Source: an uncultured Oxalobacter sp.
GTDB taxonomy: Bacteria > Pseudomonadota > Gammaproteobacteria > Burkholderiales > Burkholderiaceae_D
DNA: 64,000 nucleotides
Direction: 5' to 3'
Assembly (NCBI GenBank): GCA_934277985.1
Contig: CAKQWF010000004.1
Span: 124,001 to 188,000 of the forward strand
The position numbers and the translations under genes were made by a program. Below, piece by piece: positions 38,765 to 48,392 of the stretch; within the stretch, counting starts at the first letter, position 1; the number at the start of each line of letters is the position of its first letter. The notes beneath the pieces are model-generated. The model saw only the letters and a program-made list of their open reading frames with translations. It made no database searches and was not told where the DNA came from.

Positions 38765-39166
38765 ATGCTTGTTATATTCAAATCGAAAGCTGGCGCGGAC
38801 ATCATGATGTTCGAGGAAAACGCCAAGCAAATTCTTGACCTTTTCGGAAAAGAAACCGAAAAAGGCATCATTACTTCGGATGAGACCGAAGCCGCTATCG
38901 CCACACTTGAAAAAGAAATCGCACGCAGAAAACAGATCGAGGCGGAAGAAAAAGCCGAAAGGGAACGGCAGGAAAAAGAAGAACAGGAACGTCGGGAACG
39001 CGAACAGGAAGAAGGCGACGACAAGGACGACGATCCCTACAAGGAAAAGAAACCGAAACAACCGAAACCGGAACCGCCGGTGAGTTTCTCTGCTCGCTCC
39101 TATCCGTTTTTGCAACTGCTCAAGGCCGCAAACAAAAAGAAAAAGGATATTTACTGGGGTGCATGA
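38765..39166 (+). CDS. DUF1840 family protein
   Basis: 133 residues: a folded N-terminus (MLVIFKSKAGADIMMF), a highly charged Glu/Arg/Lys middle (about 55-95) likely to be a single helix, and C-terminal FSARSYPFLQLLKAANK. This layout matches DUF1840, a betaproteobacterial family of unknown role. Good AGGGAG-like leader (GGGAG before ATG). Confidence 0.8.
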   Translation: MLVIFKSKAGADIMMFEENAKQILDLFGKETEKGIITSDETEAAIATLEKEIARRKQIEAEEKAERERQEKEEQERREREQEEGDDKDDDPYKEKKPKQPKPEPPVSFSARSYPFLQLLKAANKKKKDIYWGA

Positions 39167-39194
39167 TACCGGCCTGTCGTCGCTGTACCGTACG

Positions 39195-39241
39195 GTGCCC
39201 GTAAGGTACGAAAACTCATGTTCGTTTTATGGGCACTTTTT
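39195..39241 (+). terminator. terminator after the DUF1840 gene
   Basis: Outer stem GTGCCC/GGGCAC extended by TAA/TTA and CGAA/TTCG around an 8-nt loop, then five T. Confidence 0.75.
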
Positions 39242-39287
39242 CAGTACAATGACGGATCGGTTGTATTACTGACTATGGACTGATCGA

Positions 39288-39893
39288 ATGATTTTCAACG
39301 CTTTAAAAAAATACAAACTGTTTCTTTTGTGCCTGCTCATCGCACCGGCCGTATCCATTCTGACCGGTTGCGCACGCCCGAATGACGAAGATATGGTCGA
39401 TATGCTGTCGGATGCCTACCAATGCAAGTGGATCAAGGTCGGCTCTTATGAAAAGACCGATTCCCTGCCGGGTATCTGGACATATGTCGCCCAGTACGAC
39501 TTCACGCTCCGTTTCCGTGAAGGCGAAGCCGGCGCCTACAAGTTCATGAAAGGCTTGTACAACACCGTCCCCGGCGAAACCGACTGGCAAAAAGTTCTGC
39601 AGAATCCGAATGCACGTGCCTATATCCGTGACAACTGCTCTCCGCCGGCGCAGAAAATCATGGAACAGATCGCCATCCGTACCTATATGCAACTGGATGA
39701 CAAAAAAATGTCCACAATCCGGATTCCCCTGTCGGTCAGTCTCTCCGGATGGGCCGAAACGTCTTCCGGCCGTGGCGGATGGAACATGGATATGCGCCGC
39801 GACAAGGTCAAAACCGACTTTACGTGGTCCGAGCCGATCCAGAGAAAAGATCTGACGGCAAAGATGGCGACTGCGCAGTCTTCCGGCAAATAA
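39288..39893 (+). CDS. putative lipoprotein of unknown function
   Basis: 201 residues. N-terminal hydrophobic segment ends in lipobox LTGC (Cys28). The mature part has two further Cys (in YQCKW and DNCSPP) that could pair, and a late beta-rich region with WAETSSGRGGW. I do not recognise a family. It stands alone with its own terminator-bounded unit; convergent with the next gene. Confidence 0.7.
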   Translation: MIFNALKKYKLFLLCLLIAPAVSILTGCARPNDEDMVDMLSDAYQCKWIKVGSYEKTDSLPGIWTYVAQYDFTLRFREGEAGAYKFMKGLYNTVPGETDWQKVLQNPNARAYIRDNCSPPAQKIMEQIAIRTYMQLDDKKMSTIRIPLSVSLSGWAETSSGRGGWNMDMRRDKVKTDFTWSEPIQRKDLTAKMATAQSSGK

Positions 39894-39915
39894 GGTCTTG
39901 TCCCCTTTCCACGGT

Positions 39916-41064
39916 TTACAGCCGCCCGCTTCTGTCGATCGCCGACATGAATGCGGGCGGTTCGACATGGTGTCCCAATACCATGACCTTGAACAGCTCG
40001 CCCATCTCGGCCGGCGACAGCAAGGTCTGGACTGCCCGTAACCGTACGGGATCGCCGGTATTGTCTCTTACCTCTTTTTCCAGTCTTTCGATCAGTCCCG
40101 CTCCGATCAGGAAAGCCGCCTGATTCGCATAGCACAGCACATCCGCTCCGCCCGTTTCCGCCTCACGTGCAACGGCCGTAAAATCGACATGCGCCGTCAC
40201 ATCCTGCAATCCCGGAAGATAAAACGGATCGGTATGCGCCTGATGCCGGTAATGACACATCAGCGTTCCACGGATTCTGTCGGGATGGTAATACTCATGC
40301 GCCGGAAAACCGTAATCAGACAATACCGCCACACCGGCTTTTCCCGATACCAGCATATCGGCCAGTGTCCTGACAAATCCGTATGCACGCGTGTGGATTT
40401 CCGTGACATATCCTTCCGGCAGCCTGTCCGCATCGGGAATCCGGCATGCAATGGCATCCAAAAGCACATCACCTGCCGTCCGCTCGCGCATTACCAGTTC
40501 CCCGTCTTCATATCCCACACCCAATTCATGCCAACTGCCGTCCCGCCTGACAACGAGCTCTACCGGTATGGCATCGAGCACTTCATTGGCGATCATCACA
40601 CCATCGAAACATTCCGGCAACTCTGTCAGCCAGCGTACCGCCTCATATCCCGCCAGCGTCTGTTGCTGACGCTGACGCAATTCCCCGGAAAGCTCCAGTA
40701 TGCTGTACTGTACCGGCGGTCTGCCGGCATCGGCCAGTTCATCCATGATGTCACGCGCCAGCTTGCCGGACCCCGCTCCGAATTCCAGTATCCGCATGCC
40801 TGTCTGTTCCAGTAACGGCAATATGGCTTGTGCCATGGTCCTGCCGTACAGGGTGCTGATTTCAGGTGCCGTCACGAAGTCCCCGTCACGACCGAGTTTG
40901 ACTGACCCGCCGCTGTAATAACCCAGTAACGGTTCATACAAAACACACTCCATGTAGCGTGCAAACGATATCCATCCCTCCTGCGACATAATCTCCCGGA
41001 TAATTTTCCGTTTCAGTCTGTCGGATGAAACGATTGCTTCGGGTGGCACTTGTACATTTGTCAT
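39916..41064 (-). CDS. MidA/NDUFAF7-type SAM-dependent methyltransferase
   Basis: 382 residues from Met 41064. WISFARYMECVLYEPLLGYYSGG and GDFVTAPEISTLYGRTMA are hallmarks of the NDUFAF7/MidA family, followed by SAM motif ILEFGAGSGKLA and MIANEVLDAIPVELV. In mitochondria the homologue methylates a complex I subunit; the bacterial role is not settled. Divergent from the pteridine genes. Confidence 0.87.
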   Translation of the reverse strand: MTNVQVPPEAIVSSDRLKRKIIREIMSQEGWISFARYMECVLYEPLLGYYSGGSVKLGRDGDFVTAPEISTLYGRTMAQAILPLLEQTGMRILEFGAGSGKLARDIMDELADAGRPPVQYSILELSGELRQRQQQTLAGYEAVRWLTELPECFDGVMIANEVLDAIPVELVVRRDGSWHELGVGYEDGELVMRERTAGDVLLDAIACRIPDADRLPEGYVTEIHTRAYGFVRTLADMLVSGKAGVAVLSDYGFPAHEYYHPDRIRGTLMCHYRHQAHTDPFYLPGLQDVTAHVDFTAVAREAETGGADVLCYANQAAFLIGAGLIERLEKEVRDNTGDPVRLRAVQTLLSPAEMGELFKVMVLGHHVEPPAFMSAIDRSGRL

Positions 41065-41222
41065 ATACGGCAATCTTTCCTGTCGATCATTCCTGACGTC
41101 AAGTCTAGCGCCAAACCATCGAAAGATCGCCATTTACCGCACAGGATGACACGATCCGTGCCGCAAACCCTGTGGCTTCGCGTACAATTTCGTTTTTCAT
41201 CCGGCAAAACGACTTTCCATCC

Positions 41223-42011
41223 ATGTCCCCTCAGCCATCCAAAATCGCAGTGGTCACCGGCGCCGCCAGACGTATCGGCCGCGTTATCGCCCTGTTCCTT
41301 GCCGAACATGGCTGGGATGTCGCCGTGCATTACCGTTTCTCCGAACAGGATGCGATGCGAACGGTCCAGGACATCCGGAATCTGGGACGCCGTTCCGTCG
41401 CGCTGCGTTGCGATCTGACCGATGAAGATGCCGTCAATACCCTCATGACACGGGTTCAGCAAGCTCTGGGAACGCCATCGTGTCTCGTCAACAATGCTTC
41501 GGTATTCGAGCACGACAGCGTAACTGACTTTTCGGCGCATTCGCTGGATTTTCACATGCGCACGAACCTGACGGCACCGGTATTGCTATCCCGTGCACTG
41601 TACGCCATGACACCTGAAGGTGAACAATCGGTCGTCATCAATCTGCTGGACCAGAAACTGGACAATCTCAACCCGAGTTTTCTGTCCTATACCCTGTCGA
41701 AAGCCGCACTGAATACCGCCACCACCCTGCTGGCACAAGAACTGGCACCGAAGCTGCGTGTCGTAGGCATCGCACCCGGCATTACCCTCGTCTCGGGTGA
41801 ACAGACCGAACAGGATTTCCAGATCGCACACAAAAACACACCGCTGGGACGTTCCAGCACCCCCGAGGACATCGCTTCGGCCGTCTGTTTCGTCGCCGAT
41901 TCTCCGGCCATTACCGGCACGACCATCATGGTCGACGGCGGGCAACACCTGATCCCGTTATCGCAGGATGTCATGTTCATCGCAAAAATGAGCGCTCAAA
42001 ACAACTCGTAA
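41223..42011 (+). CDS. folM: SDR-family oxidoreductase, FolM-like pteridine reductase
   Basis: 262 residues. NADPH motif VVTGAARRIGRVIA with the Arg-Arg typical of pteridine reductases, LVNNASVFEHD, and the SDR active site YTLSKAAL. folB follows after four bases, so dihydromonapterin/dihydrofolate reduction is the likely job. Start at 41223. General SDR identity is certain, FolM function is inference. Confidence 0.85.
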   Translation: MSPQPSKIAVVTGAARRIGRVIALFLAEHGWDVAVHYRFSEQDAMRTVQDIRNLGRRSVALRCDLTDEDAVNTLMTRVQQALGTPSCLVNNASVFEHDSVTDFSAHSLDFHMRTNLTAPVLLSRALYAMTPEGEQSVVINLLDQKLDNLNPSFLSYTLSKAALNTATTLLAQELAPKLRVVGIAPGITLVSGEQTEQDFQIAHKNTPLGRSSTPEDIASAVCFVADSPAITGTTIMVDGGQHLIPLSQDVMFIAKMSAQNNS

Positions 42012-42015
42012 TACC

Positions 42016-42411
42016 ATGCATACACTTCTTCATCCCAAACTGATCAATTGCCGCAGACTTTTTTTGCGCAATTACGAGGTACCGGTCCGGATCGGTGTCC
42101 ACGATTTCGAAAAAAAACGCGCCCAGCGCCTGCTGGTGAATGTGGACCTGTATATTCCCCTGGCCCTCTCGACACCTGTCAATGACCAGCTCTCCGAAGT
42201 GGTCGATTATTCCTTCATTCGGGATACCCTGGCCGAACGGACATCGAAAGGCCATATCAATCTCCAGGAGACATTATGCGATGATGTCGCACGCATGCTG
42301 CTTGCCAACCCGCATGTCATGGCCGTGCGTGTGTCCACGGAAAAACCCGATGTATATGAAGATTGCGAAAGCATCGGCGTCGAAATCTTCCGTTTCCGCG
42401 AAGATCTCTGA
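42016..42411 (+). CDS. folB: dihydroneopterin aldolase
   Basis: 131 residues. [32 protein letters not shown] contains the conserved EVxVRIGVxxxEk..QRllvnv pattern, then [11 protein letters not shown]. Converts dihydroneopterin in folate synthesis; the change from the usual Lys near residue 100 was not examined in detail. In operon with folM-like gene and probably ttcA. Confidence 0.88.
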   Translation: MHTLLHPKLINCRRLFLRNYEVPVRIGVHDFEKKRAQRLLVNVDLYIPLALSTPVNDQLSEVVDYSFIRDTLAERTSKGHINLQETLCDDVARMLLANPHVMAVRVSTEKPDVYEDCESIGVEIFRFREDL

Positions 42412-42428
42412 ACAGGCACCGGTTCGAC

Positions 42429-43262
42429 ATGGTTACGCGCAAACAGTTTTACAAAACCGGCTTTGAAAACAACAAACTGGTAAAGCGCTTGTACCGACAG
42501 GTCGGCAAAGCCATCGGTGATTTCAACCTGATCGAGGATCAGGACAAGGTCATGGTCTGCATGTCCGGTGGCAAGGACAGTTTCGCACTGCTCGATATCC
42601 TGCTGGGTCTGCAGGCCCGTGCGCCGGTTCATTTCGATATCGTCGCCGTCAATCTGGACCAGCATTTTCCCGGATTTCCCAAAGATATCCTGCCTGCCTA
42701 TCTCAGGGAACGCAACGTACCGTTCCATATCGAATCGCAGGATACCTACAGCATCATCAAACGACTGATTCCCGAAAACAAGCCGGTCTGTTCCCTCTGT
42801 TCCAGATTGCGGCGCGGCATTCTTTACCGCGTCGCAGGAGAGCTGGGGGCAACCAAGATCGCGCTGGGACACCATCGCGACGATGTACTGGAAACATTCT
42901 TTCTGAATCTGTTTTTCGGTTCCAAACTCAAGGGCATGCCACCGAAACTGAAAACCGGTGACGGTCGCCATATCGTCATCCGTCCGCTGACCTATGTGCG
43001 AGAAGCCGATATCGAACGGTTTGCCGCATTGCGCGACTATCCGGTCTTTCCGGAAAACCTGTGCGGCGCGAAAGAAAACCAGCAACGCCGCCATATCAAG
43101 ATGATGCTGCGTGAATGGGAAAAACGCTATCCAGGCCGGATCGAAAACATTTTTTCGTCACTGTCCACCGTCGTACCGTCACACCTGATGGATCGTGATC
43201 TTTACGACTTCGGCACACTGGCGGCAGACTCCGCCGGGACGGAAGAACCGGATTTATTTTGA
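42429..43262 (+). CDS. ttcA: tRNA 2-thiocytidine(32) synthetase TtcA
   Basis: PP-loop ATPase with a 4Fe-4S cluster that thiolates C32 of some tRNAs. 277 residues from Met 42429: PP-loop [20 protein letters not shown] supplying cluster cysteines, and [16 protein letters not shown]. Its stop overlaps the convergent adenylyltransferase by nine bases. 17 bp after folB. Confidence 0.95.
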   Translation: MVTRKQFYKTGFENNKLVKRLYRQVGKAIGDFNLIEDQDKVMVCMSGGKDSFALLDILLGLQARAPVHFDIVAVNLDQHFPGFPKDILPAYLRERNVPFHIESQDTYSIIKRLIPENKPVCSLCSRLRRGILYRVAGELGATKIALGHHRDDVLETFFLNLFFGSKLKGMPPKLKTGDGRHIVIRPLTYVREADIERFAALRDYPVFPENLCGAKENQQRRHIKMMLREWEKRYPGRIENIFSSLSTVVPSHLMDRDLYDFGTLAADSAGTEEPDLF

Positions 43263-43733
43263 GCGTCTGACTTTTTCCAGCAATGCGGTCGTTGAACGAT
43301 CGTACTGGAAGTCAATCGCCCTGACCTGTCCGCCATACGAAAGCACCTCGCGCCCTTCCGGAATGACATGCATGTCGTAATCACCGCCCTTGACATAAAT
43401 ATCCGGCCTGCATTCCCGAACAATCGCCTGCGCCGTATCTTCGCCGAACGGCACGACCGCGCTGACCGATTCCAGTGCTGCAAGAACCGCCATCCTGTCT
43501 TCGCAGGTATTGACCGGACGATCGTCACCCTTGCCGAGCCGCCTGACTGAGTCATCGGTATTAACGGCCACCACAAGCGAAGCGCCAAGGGCTCGCGCCT
43601 GTTCCAGATAAGTCACATGTCCGCGATGCAAAATGTCGAACACACCGTTCGTCAACACGACCGGTTTTGGCAAACCGGCAACTTTCGACACGATCGAGGA
43701 ACGATCACATATTTTTTCGTAAAAAGAAGCCAT
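43254..43733 (-). CDS. rfaE2: D-glycero-beta-D-manno-heptose 1-phosphate adenylyltransferase
   Basis: Makes ADP-heptose precursor for LPS core. Nucleotidyltransferase motif [17 protein letters not shown] and [13 protein letters not shown]; 159 residues from Met 43733. It corresponds to the C-terminal half of E. coli HldE, so this organism uses the split (RfaE1/RfaE2) form. Upstream Met codons at 43757 and 43826 are less likely. Confidence 0.92.
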   Translation of the reverse strand: MASFYEKICDRSSIVSKVAGLPKPVVLTNGVFDILHRGHVTYLEQARALGASLVVAVNTDDSVRRLGKGDDRPVNTCEDRMAVLAALESVSAVVPFGEDTAQAIVRECRPDIYVKGGDYDMHVIPEGREVLSYGGQVRAIDFQYDRSTTALLEKVRRSK

Positions 43734-43933
43734 CCGGATATCCTGAAAATCTGTCATGCCTTGCAACCATCGGCAGAAAAAATCCCGCAAGAACGGCGGA
43801 AATGCCATGCCGGCCGTACCCGGCATGATAAGCTGTCACTGTTTCCTGTTTTGTTCTCGGGTATCCGCTACCGGCAGGATGGCATGACCTGCCGGTAATT
43901 GTTCATTATTACATGCCGATCGGGAACTACGAA

Positions 43934-44650
43934 ATGAAAAAGATACGCTATGTTATGGCCTTGATGACGTTGTTTGTCATTTCTGCATGGGCTTGTGCCG
44001 GTACTGCCGCCGATATCCCGCCATCCGCCGATCTGTCGTACTCGGTAAAAGCCGAATATAACGGGCTGGCATTGAACGGCGACTCATCCATCCAATGGAA
44101 AGCTTCAGCGAAAAACTATTCGATCCGAAACGAGGCAAAGGTATCGCTCTTCGGCAAGATTCTGGAAGCCGACAGCACCGGACGAGTTGATGCACAGGGA
44201 CTGGTACCGGAAAAATATACCGAAAAACGGCTCCGCAAGACTCAAACGACTACGCTTTTCGATTACGTCAACCATACGGTCACTTTCCGCGCCGACAAAA
44301 CGGCACCGCTGAATGAAACCGTACAGGACCGTGCCAGCATCGTCTGGCAACTGGCTGCTGTCGCAAAAGCCGATCCTGACCGTATCGTCCCGGGCACGAC
44401 GCTGACTTTTCCGGTTGCCGGCAGCAGCAAAATCGAGCCATGGATATTCAAAGTCATCAAGAAGGATGAACTCACCACCCCGCTAGGCACGATCAAAACC
44501 GTCGAACTGTCAAGAAACGACCGAAAAAAACAGAAAATGCGCGTATGGCTTTCGCCAGACCACAACTGGTATCCGGTTCAGATCCTGTTCGATGAAGAAG
44601 GCGGCCTGAAGCTTTTGCAAACCATCCGGAATATCGCACCGCTTCAGTAA
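43934..44650 (+). CDS. DUF3108 family periplasmic protein
   Basis: 238 residues. Signal peptide MKKIRYVMALMTLFVISAW with a likely cleavage after TAA. Mature part is beta-rich: ADLSYSVKAEYNGLALNGDSSIQW and a late KTVELSRNDRKKQKMRVWLSPDHNWYPV typical of DUF3108, a family of unknown function often near envelope genes. Convergent with tamB. Confidence 0.8.
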   Translation: MKKIRYVMALMTLFVISAWACAGTAADIPPSADLSYSVKAEYNGLALNGDSSIQWKASAKNYSIRNEAKVSLFGKILEADSTGRVDAQGLVPEKYTEKRLRKTQTTTLFDYVNHTVTFRADKTAPLNETVQDRASIVWQLAAVAKADPDRIVPGTTLTFPVAGSSKIEPWIFKVIKKDELTTPLGTIKTVELSRNDRKKQKMRVWLSPDHNWYPVQILFDEEGGLKLLQTIRNIAPLQ

Positions 44651-44657
44651 GCCCTCA

Positions 44658-47600
44658 TCAGTCGAACCGCCAGTCATAGAAAAGATCGACGGCGGTAATG
44701 GTTCCCGTCTGGCCGACAAGCGACAGGTGTCTGGAAATGATATAGCGCAACTTGATCAGGTTGGTCGCGCCGGTCAGTCCCTGTTCATACGTCAGGTACA
44801 GACGGGACGAAATGCGCTTGGTCAATGACAAGACCGTCTCATCCAGTTCGGACGACGAAGAAATATCGATATCGTCCAAACCGATGGTACTGGCCAGTCG
44901 TGTAGGCAAACCGCCCGACTGTTCCGTACTTAGCAGCGCCGCGGCAGCGGTCGCGATCATTGCGCGTTGCTGGTCATCGCCTTTTTCTCCGCCGCTGTCG
45001 CCCAATACCAGCCAGGACAGTTTTTCCGTATCCGAGACTTCCGGTGTCGATACCAGCTGGACTTTCGGAGACTGCGCAGACCCTCTGACCGACACCCCGA
45101 CTTCGGTCACATCTTCCGTCTGCGGAAATTTCCGGACTGCCAGAATGTTCAGCGTCGGATTTTCGACCGGTCCGCCGAACATCACTTCACCCTTTGCGAT
45201 CGTGAGTTTCTGACCGAATGCGCTGTAAGTCCCGTTGACTGTATTGATCGTACCGAAAACTCGCAAACGATTGTCTTGTGAGGAAACAGCCTGTATTTTG
45301 CCTTCCAGACGTGTATCGAGTCCTTTCCCCTTGAGATAAAACTGGTTGCCAAGATCGACCGTCAAATTGAAATTCACCGGAACCGGTTGACCGGCCTTCT
45401 TTTCCGGCCGTCCCAGCACAATCACATCCTTGCTGTATGTCACGCTGGCACTGTCTGCCAGAATGATCGTCGCCTGATTGACACGCCAGTTTCCATTCAA
45501 CTGCAATTTGTTTTCATCCAGTGCAAACTGCCCTTTTCCCGTTATGGACAGTTTTCTGTCCACACCCGAAAGTATCTGTAACCGGTCTGTCTCGAAATGC
45601 AAATCCGTCTGAAGCTGCCCGTTTTTCAGAAAAACTGCACCGCCGATCTGCATATTGCCCTGTGGACCGTAAATAATGCCTTTTCTGATTTGCAAACGAT
45701 TGCCGTCCAGAACCGCCGCGAGCTCACCTTTGGACAAACTGACGCCCATACTCAACCAGTTGAACGCCAGATTTTTCCCGTTTATCGTTCCAGACAAGTC
45801 CGGATTGCCCAGTGTACCGCTTCCCCTGACGGCCAGGGCTAGCGCACCACCCAGTTCGATATCCGGCTGTCCTGTCAATGGCGCGATCCATGCCAGAGAC
45901 GGCATATCGGCATGCACGGACAGTTGCAACGGACTGTTTTGTGTGACACCCCAGCTTCCGTCCTGCTGGGTCAACCGTGTCATCGCCGAAACGGCGATAT
46001 TGCCTGCTTTCCCGCTTTGAACCCTTGCATCCAGATTGACCGTATTGCCCGACAGCTGCATCTGTACATCAAGAGTATCCAATCCAAGCTGTATCACATT
46101 GTCGCCCATCAGGGTGATATCGCCGTTTTCGCGATAAAGATGCATCTGCCCATCCAGACTGTTACCCGTTTTGACAGACCAGTCCGCCCCCAGCTTCAGC
46201 GTAGTATGGACTGAACCGGATGCATCGGGAGAAATCGCAAGCAAATACGCCAGCGGAACCGCTTTGGCGCTTCCCGATGTTTCGATCACGTTGCCTTTCC
46301 GAACGAATTTTTGGACCGTCAACCTGCCGTCCGGCAACTTCAACACCATGTCACGAATCGAAAAATCATCGGCTCCGACCGTAAGCGGCACGGCATCCAC
46401 AAGCACAAACGACAATCGCCCACGATTTTCCAGCGATTCCAGCTCCCCTTTCCACAAACTGCCGGACACAAATCCTCCGGATGCCCGTGCCGACAAGTCG
46501 AACATATCGTTCTGTGCTGCGGCTTGCAGTGTATGGGATCGTCCCATCCCGTCGACTTGCGCACGAATCGTTTTCCAGTTTCCTGAACCGAGTTTCGCGT
46601 CATCTATTTTGACATCGACCGCTATCCTGTCCTGAGGCGCCATACCGAACCGGATATCCGCCTGCAATTTTCGTGCGCCGAAACGGTCCATGAGCAGGAA
46701 TTCCGAACCGTTCAAATGCATCACAAGCCGGAAGTTGTCCAGTACGCCACGCAGTTCGCCATCTCCGGCGAGCGTTCCTTGCCAGCCTGTCCCGAAAGCC
46801 TTCAGATCGGGAGCATCCAGTTCCCAACGCAAGCTGTCATCCGTTTGACCGAGGTTGCCTGCCGCTTTCAGCGAATTGGCACCCAATGCCAGCGATAAAT
46901 CGGCATCACGTATCTCTTTCCCACGAATCCGGAATCTCCCCTGACCGGACAATGGCTGATTCAGCAACCGGCTCGGCAAAAAAGCGTATCGTACCTGCAA
47001 ATCCGGTTGCGGTTTCACCGTACCGGCAATACCGATATCGGCATTGAGATCGGATGAAGGGAATTTGCCGAAATCGGCAAAATTGAACCGCCGGATTTGC
47101 CCATCCAGTGCAAGCGCCCCGCCTTCTGCCAGACTCATTCTGCCCGTCATTTTCAAGATGCTGTCATCCGCTCTGACCAGCATATCCTCCAGCAACAGAT
47201 CATCGCCTTTTTTCCGTACCAGTGCATTCAAGCGAATCGCCCGTTCATTGAGATTCAGCCGAAATTCCTGTATTCCTTCCGATTCGATGAAGCGAATGTT
47301 TCCTCCGACATGCGTCTGGCGGATGACAGAACTGATTTCATGCAAATCAAACCGTGTCGTCGCCAGCATCACTTCCGTGCGTTCCGCCGAAAACAGTCCG
47401 TTACCGTCGAATCTTCCCGCTTTGCCGAAATCCAGCACGATATCGCTCAGCGTGATCCGATCGATTAGTCCTCCGATTTTTCCACCCAGAAAACGAACAG
47501 GAATCCGGTTACTGTCGATGGAACCGGCTTTTCTGTTTTGAACCGATACCTGTCCCTTTACGGTTTGCCCTCCACCGGCCGCCAAATCGACCTGTGCATC

Positions 47601-48392
47601 AAGTAATGCCTGTGGCCATGACGACTGGATCACTGACGGATCAATTCCCTTGGCATCCAGTCTGACCGATTCGAAAGGAAATCCCGCAAACGGGGTAACG
47701 ACGGCATCCAGTTTTCCCGCCGCACCATACCCGTCGAGTATCCCGCCAACCGCCAGTCTTTCCAGACTGCCGCCAAGCACTACATCCGCACGCGCACCGT
47801 TCAGGCTGTTTTCGAACCGGATAGTGCCATCGATCATGTGGGGCTTTGCCATACCGAGTTCGATCCGGATCGTGGCATTGCCAAACGGACTGTCGAAACC
47901 GAAATCATCCAGACGCCATGCCTTTTCATCGGAAACCAGCGAAAAATGCACCTGTTCCAGCGATATACCGATACCGGCCTTTGCCAGCGACACGACACCC
48001 GCCTCCACCTGTGCGACACGAATCGCCAGAGGGGGCGCCAGTGAATCCGGCAAGACAAATGGCTCATCGGACGACTGTTTCATATCGACGGCAATACGTT
48101 CCGCCGCAATCCGTCCGATATCGATTTCACCCCGCAAGAGCTTCCATGGATTCCAGACCAGCACCAGACTATCGATCTCGATATCCTTTTCAGGACTGGA
48201 AAAAGATATCTTTTCGACTTCGAGCGAATTGACCAGCGTGCCGGATACTCCTTCGATTTCGATATGGCCACCGCCTGCCTGTACGACCTTTCCCGCGATC
48301 CACTGCAACGTCCATTCCTGGCTTGCCAGCCAGATGAATCCTCCCAGCACAAACAGCGGGATCAACAACCAGATCAGAAAACGACGTCGCAT
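44658..48392 (-). CDS. tamB: translocation and assembly module subunit TamB
   Basis: 1244 residues, a long periplasm-spanning AsmA-like bridge for phospholipid or outer-membrane protein transport. One N-terminal transmembrane helix (LIWLLIPLFVLGGFIWLAS), a long beta-repeat middle, and the C-terminal DUF490 domain (about 900-1244) ending in DLFYDWRFD. Start overlaps the tamA stop by one base (TGATG), so they are translated together. Confidence 0.95.
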   Translation of the reverse strand: MRRRFLIWLLIPLFVLGGFIWLASQEWTLQWIAGKVVQAGGGHIEIEGVSGTLVNSLEVEKISFSSPEKDIEIDSLVLVWNPWKLLRGEIDIGRIAAERIAVDMKQSSDEPFVLPDSLAPPLAIRVAQVEAGVVSLAKAGIGISLEQVHFSLVSDEKAWRLDDFGFDSPFGNATIRIELGMAKPHMIDGTIRFENSLNGARADVVLGGSLERLAVGGILDGYGAAGKLDAVVTPFAGFPFESVRLDAKGIDPSVIQSSWPQALLDAQVDLAAGGGQTVKGQVSVQNRKAGSIDSNRIPVRFLGGKIGGLIDRITLSDIVLDFGKAGRFDGNGLFSAERTEVMLATTRFDLHEISSVIRQTHVGGNIRFIESEGIQEFRLNLNERAIRLNALVRKKGDDLLLEDMLVRADDSILKMTGRMSLAEGGALALDGQIRRFNFADFGKFPSSDLNADIGIAGTVKPQPDLQVRYAFLPSRLLNQPLSGQGRFRIRGKEIRDADLSLALGANSLKAAGNLGQTDDSLRWELDAPDLKAFGTGWQGTLAGDGELRGVLDNFRLVMHLNGSEFLLMDRFGARKLQADIRFGMAPQDRIAVDVKIDDAKLGSGNWKTIRAQVDGMGRSHTLQAAAQNDMFDLSARASGGFVSGSLWKGELESLENRGRLSFVLVDAVPLTVGADDFSIRDMVLKLPDGRLTVQKFVRKGNVIETSGSAKAVPLAYLLAISPDASGSVHTTLKLGADWSVKTGNSLDGQMHLYRENGDITLMGDNVIQLGLDTLDVQMQLSGNTVNLDARVQSGKAGNIAVSAMTRLTQQDGSWGVTQNSPLQLSVHADMPSLAWIAPLTGQPDIELGGALALAVRGSGTLGNPDLSGTINGKNLAFNWLSMGVSLSKGELAAVLDGNRLQIRKGIIYGPQGNMQIGGAVFLKNGQLQTDLHFETDRLQILSGVDRKLSITGKGQFALDENKLQLNGNWRVNQATIILADSASVTYSKDVIVLGRPEKKAGQPVPVNFNLTVDLGNQFYLKGKGLDTRLEGKIQAVSSQDNRLRVFGTINTVNGTYSAFGQKLTIAKGEVMFGGPVENPTLNILAVRKFPQTEDVTEVGVSVRGSAQSPKVQLVSTPEVSDTEKLSWLVLGDSGGEKGDDQQRAMIATAAAALLSTEQSGGLPTRLASTIGLDDIDISSSSELDETVLSLTKRISSRLYLTYEQGLTGATNLIKLRYIISRHLSLVGQTGTITAVDLFYDWRFD

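Noticed and set aside
42363..42428. N-terminal extension of ttcA
   Set aside because: The in-frame stretch lies inside folB and is Arg-rich; Met 42429 matches the family start.
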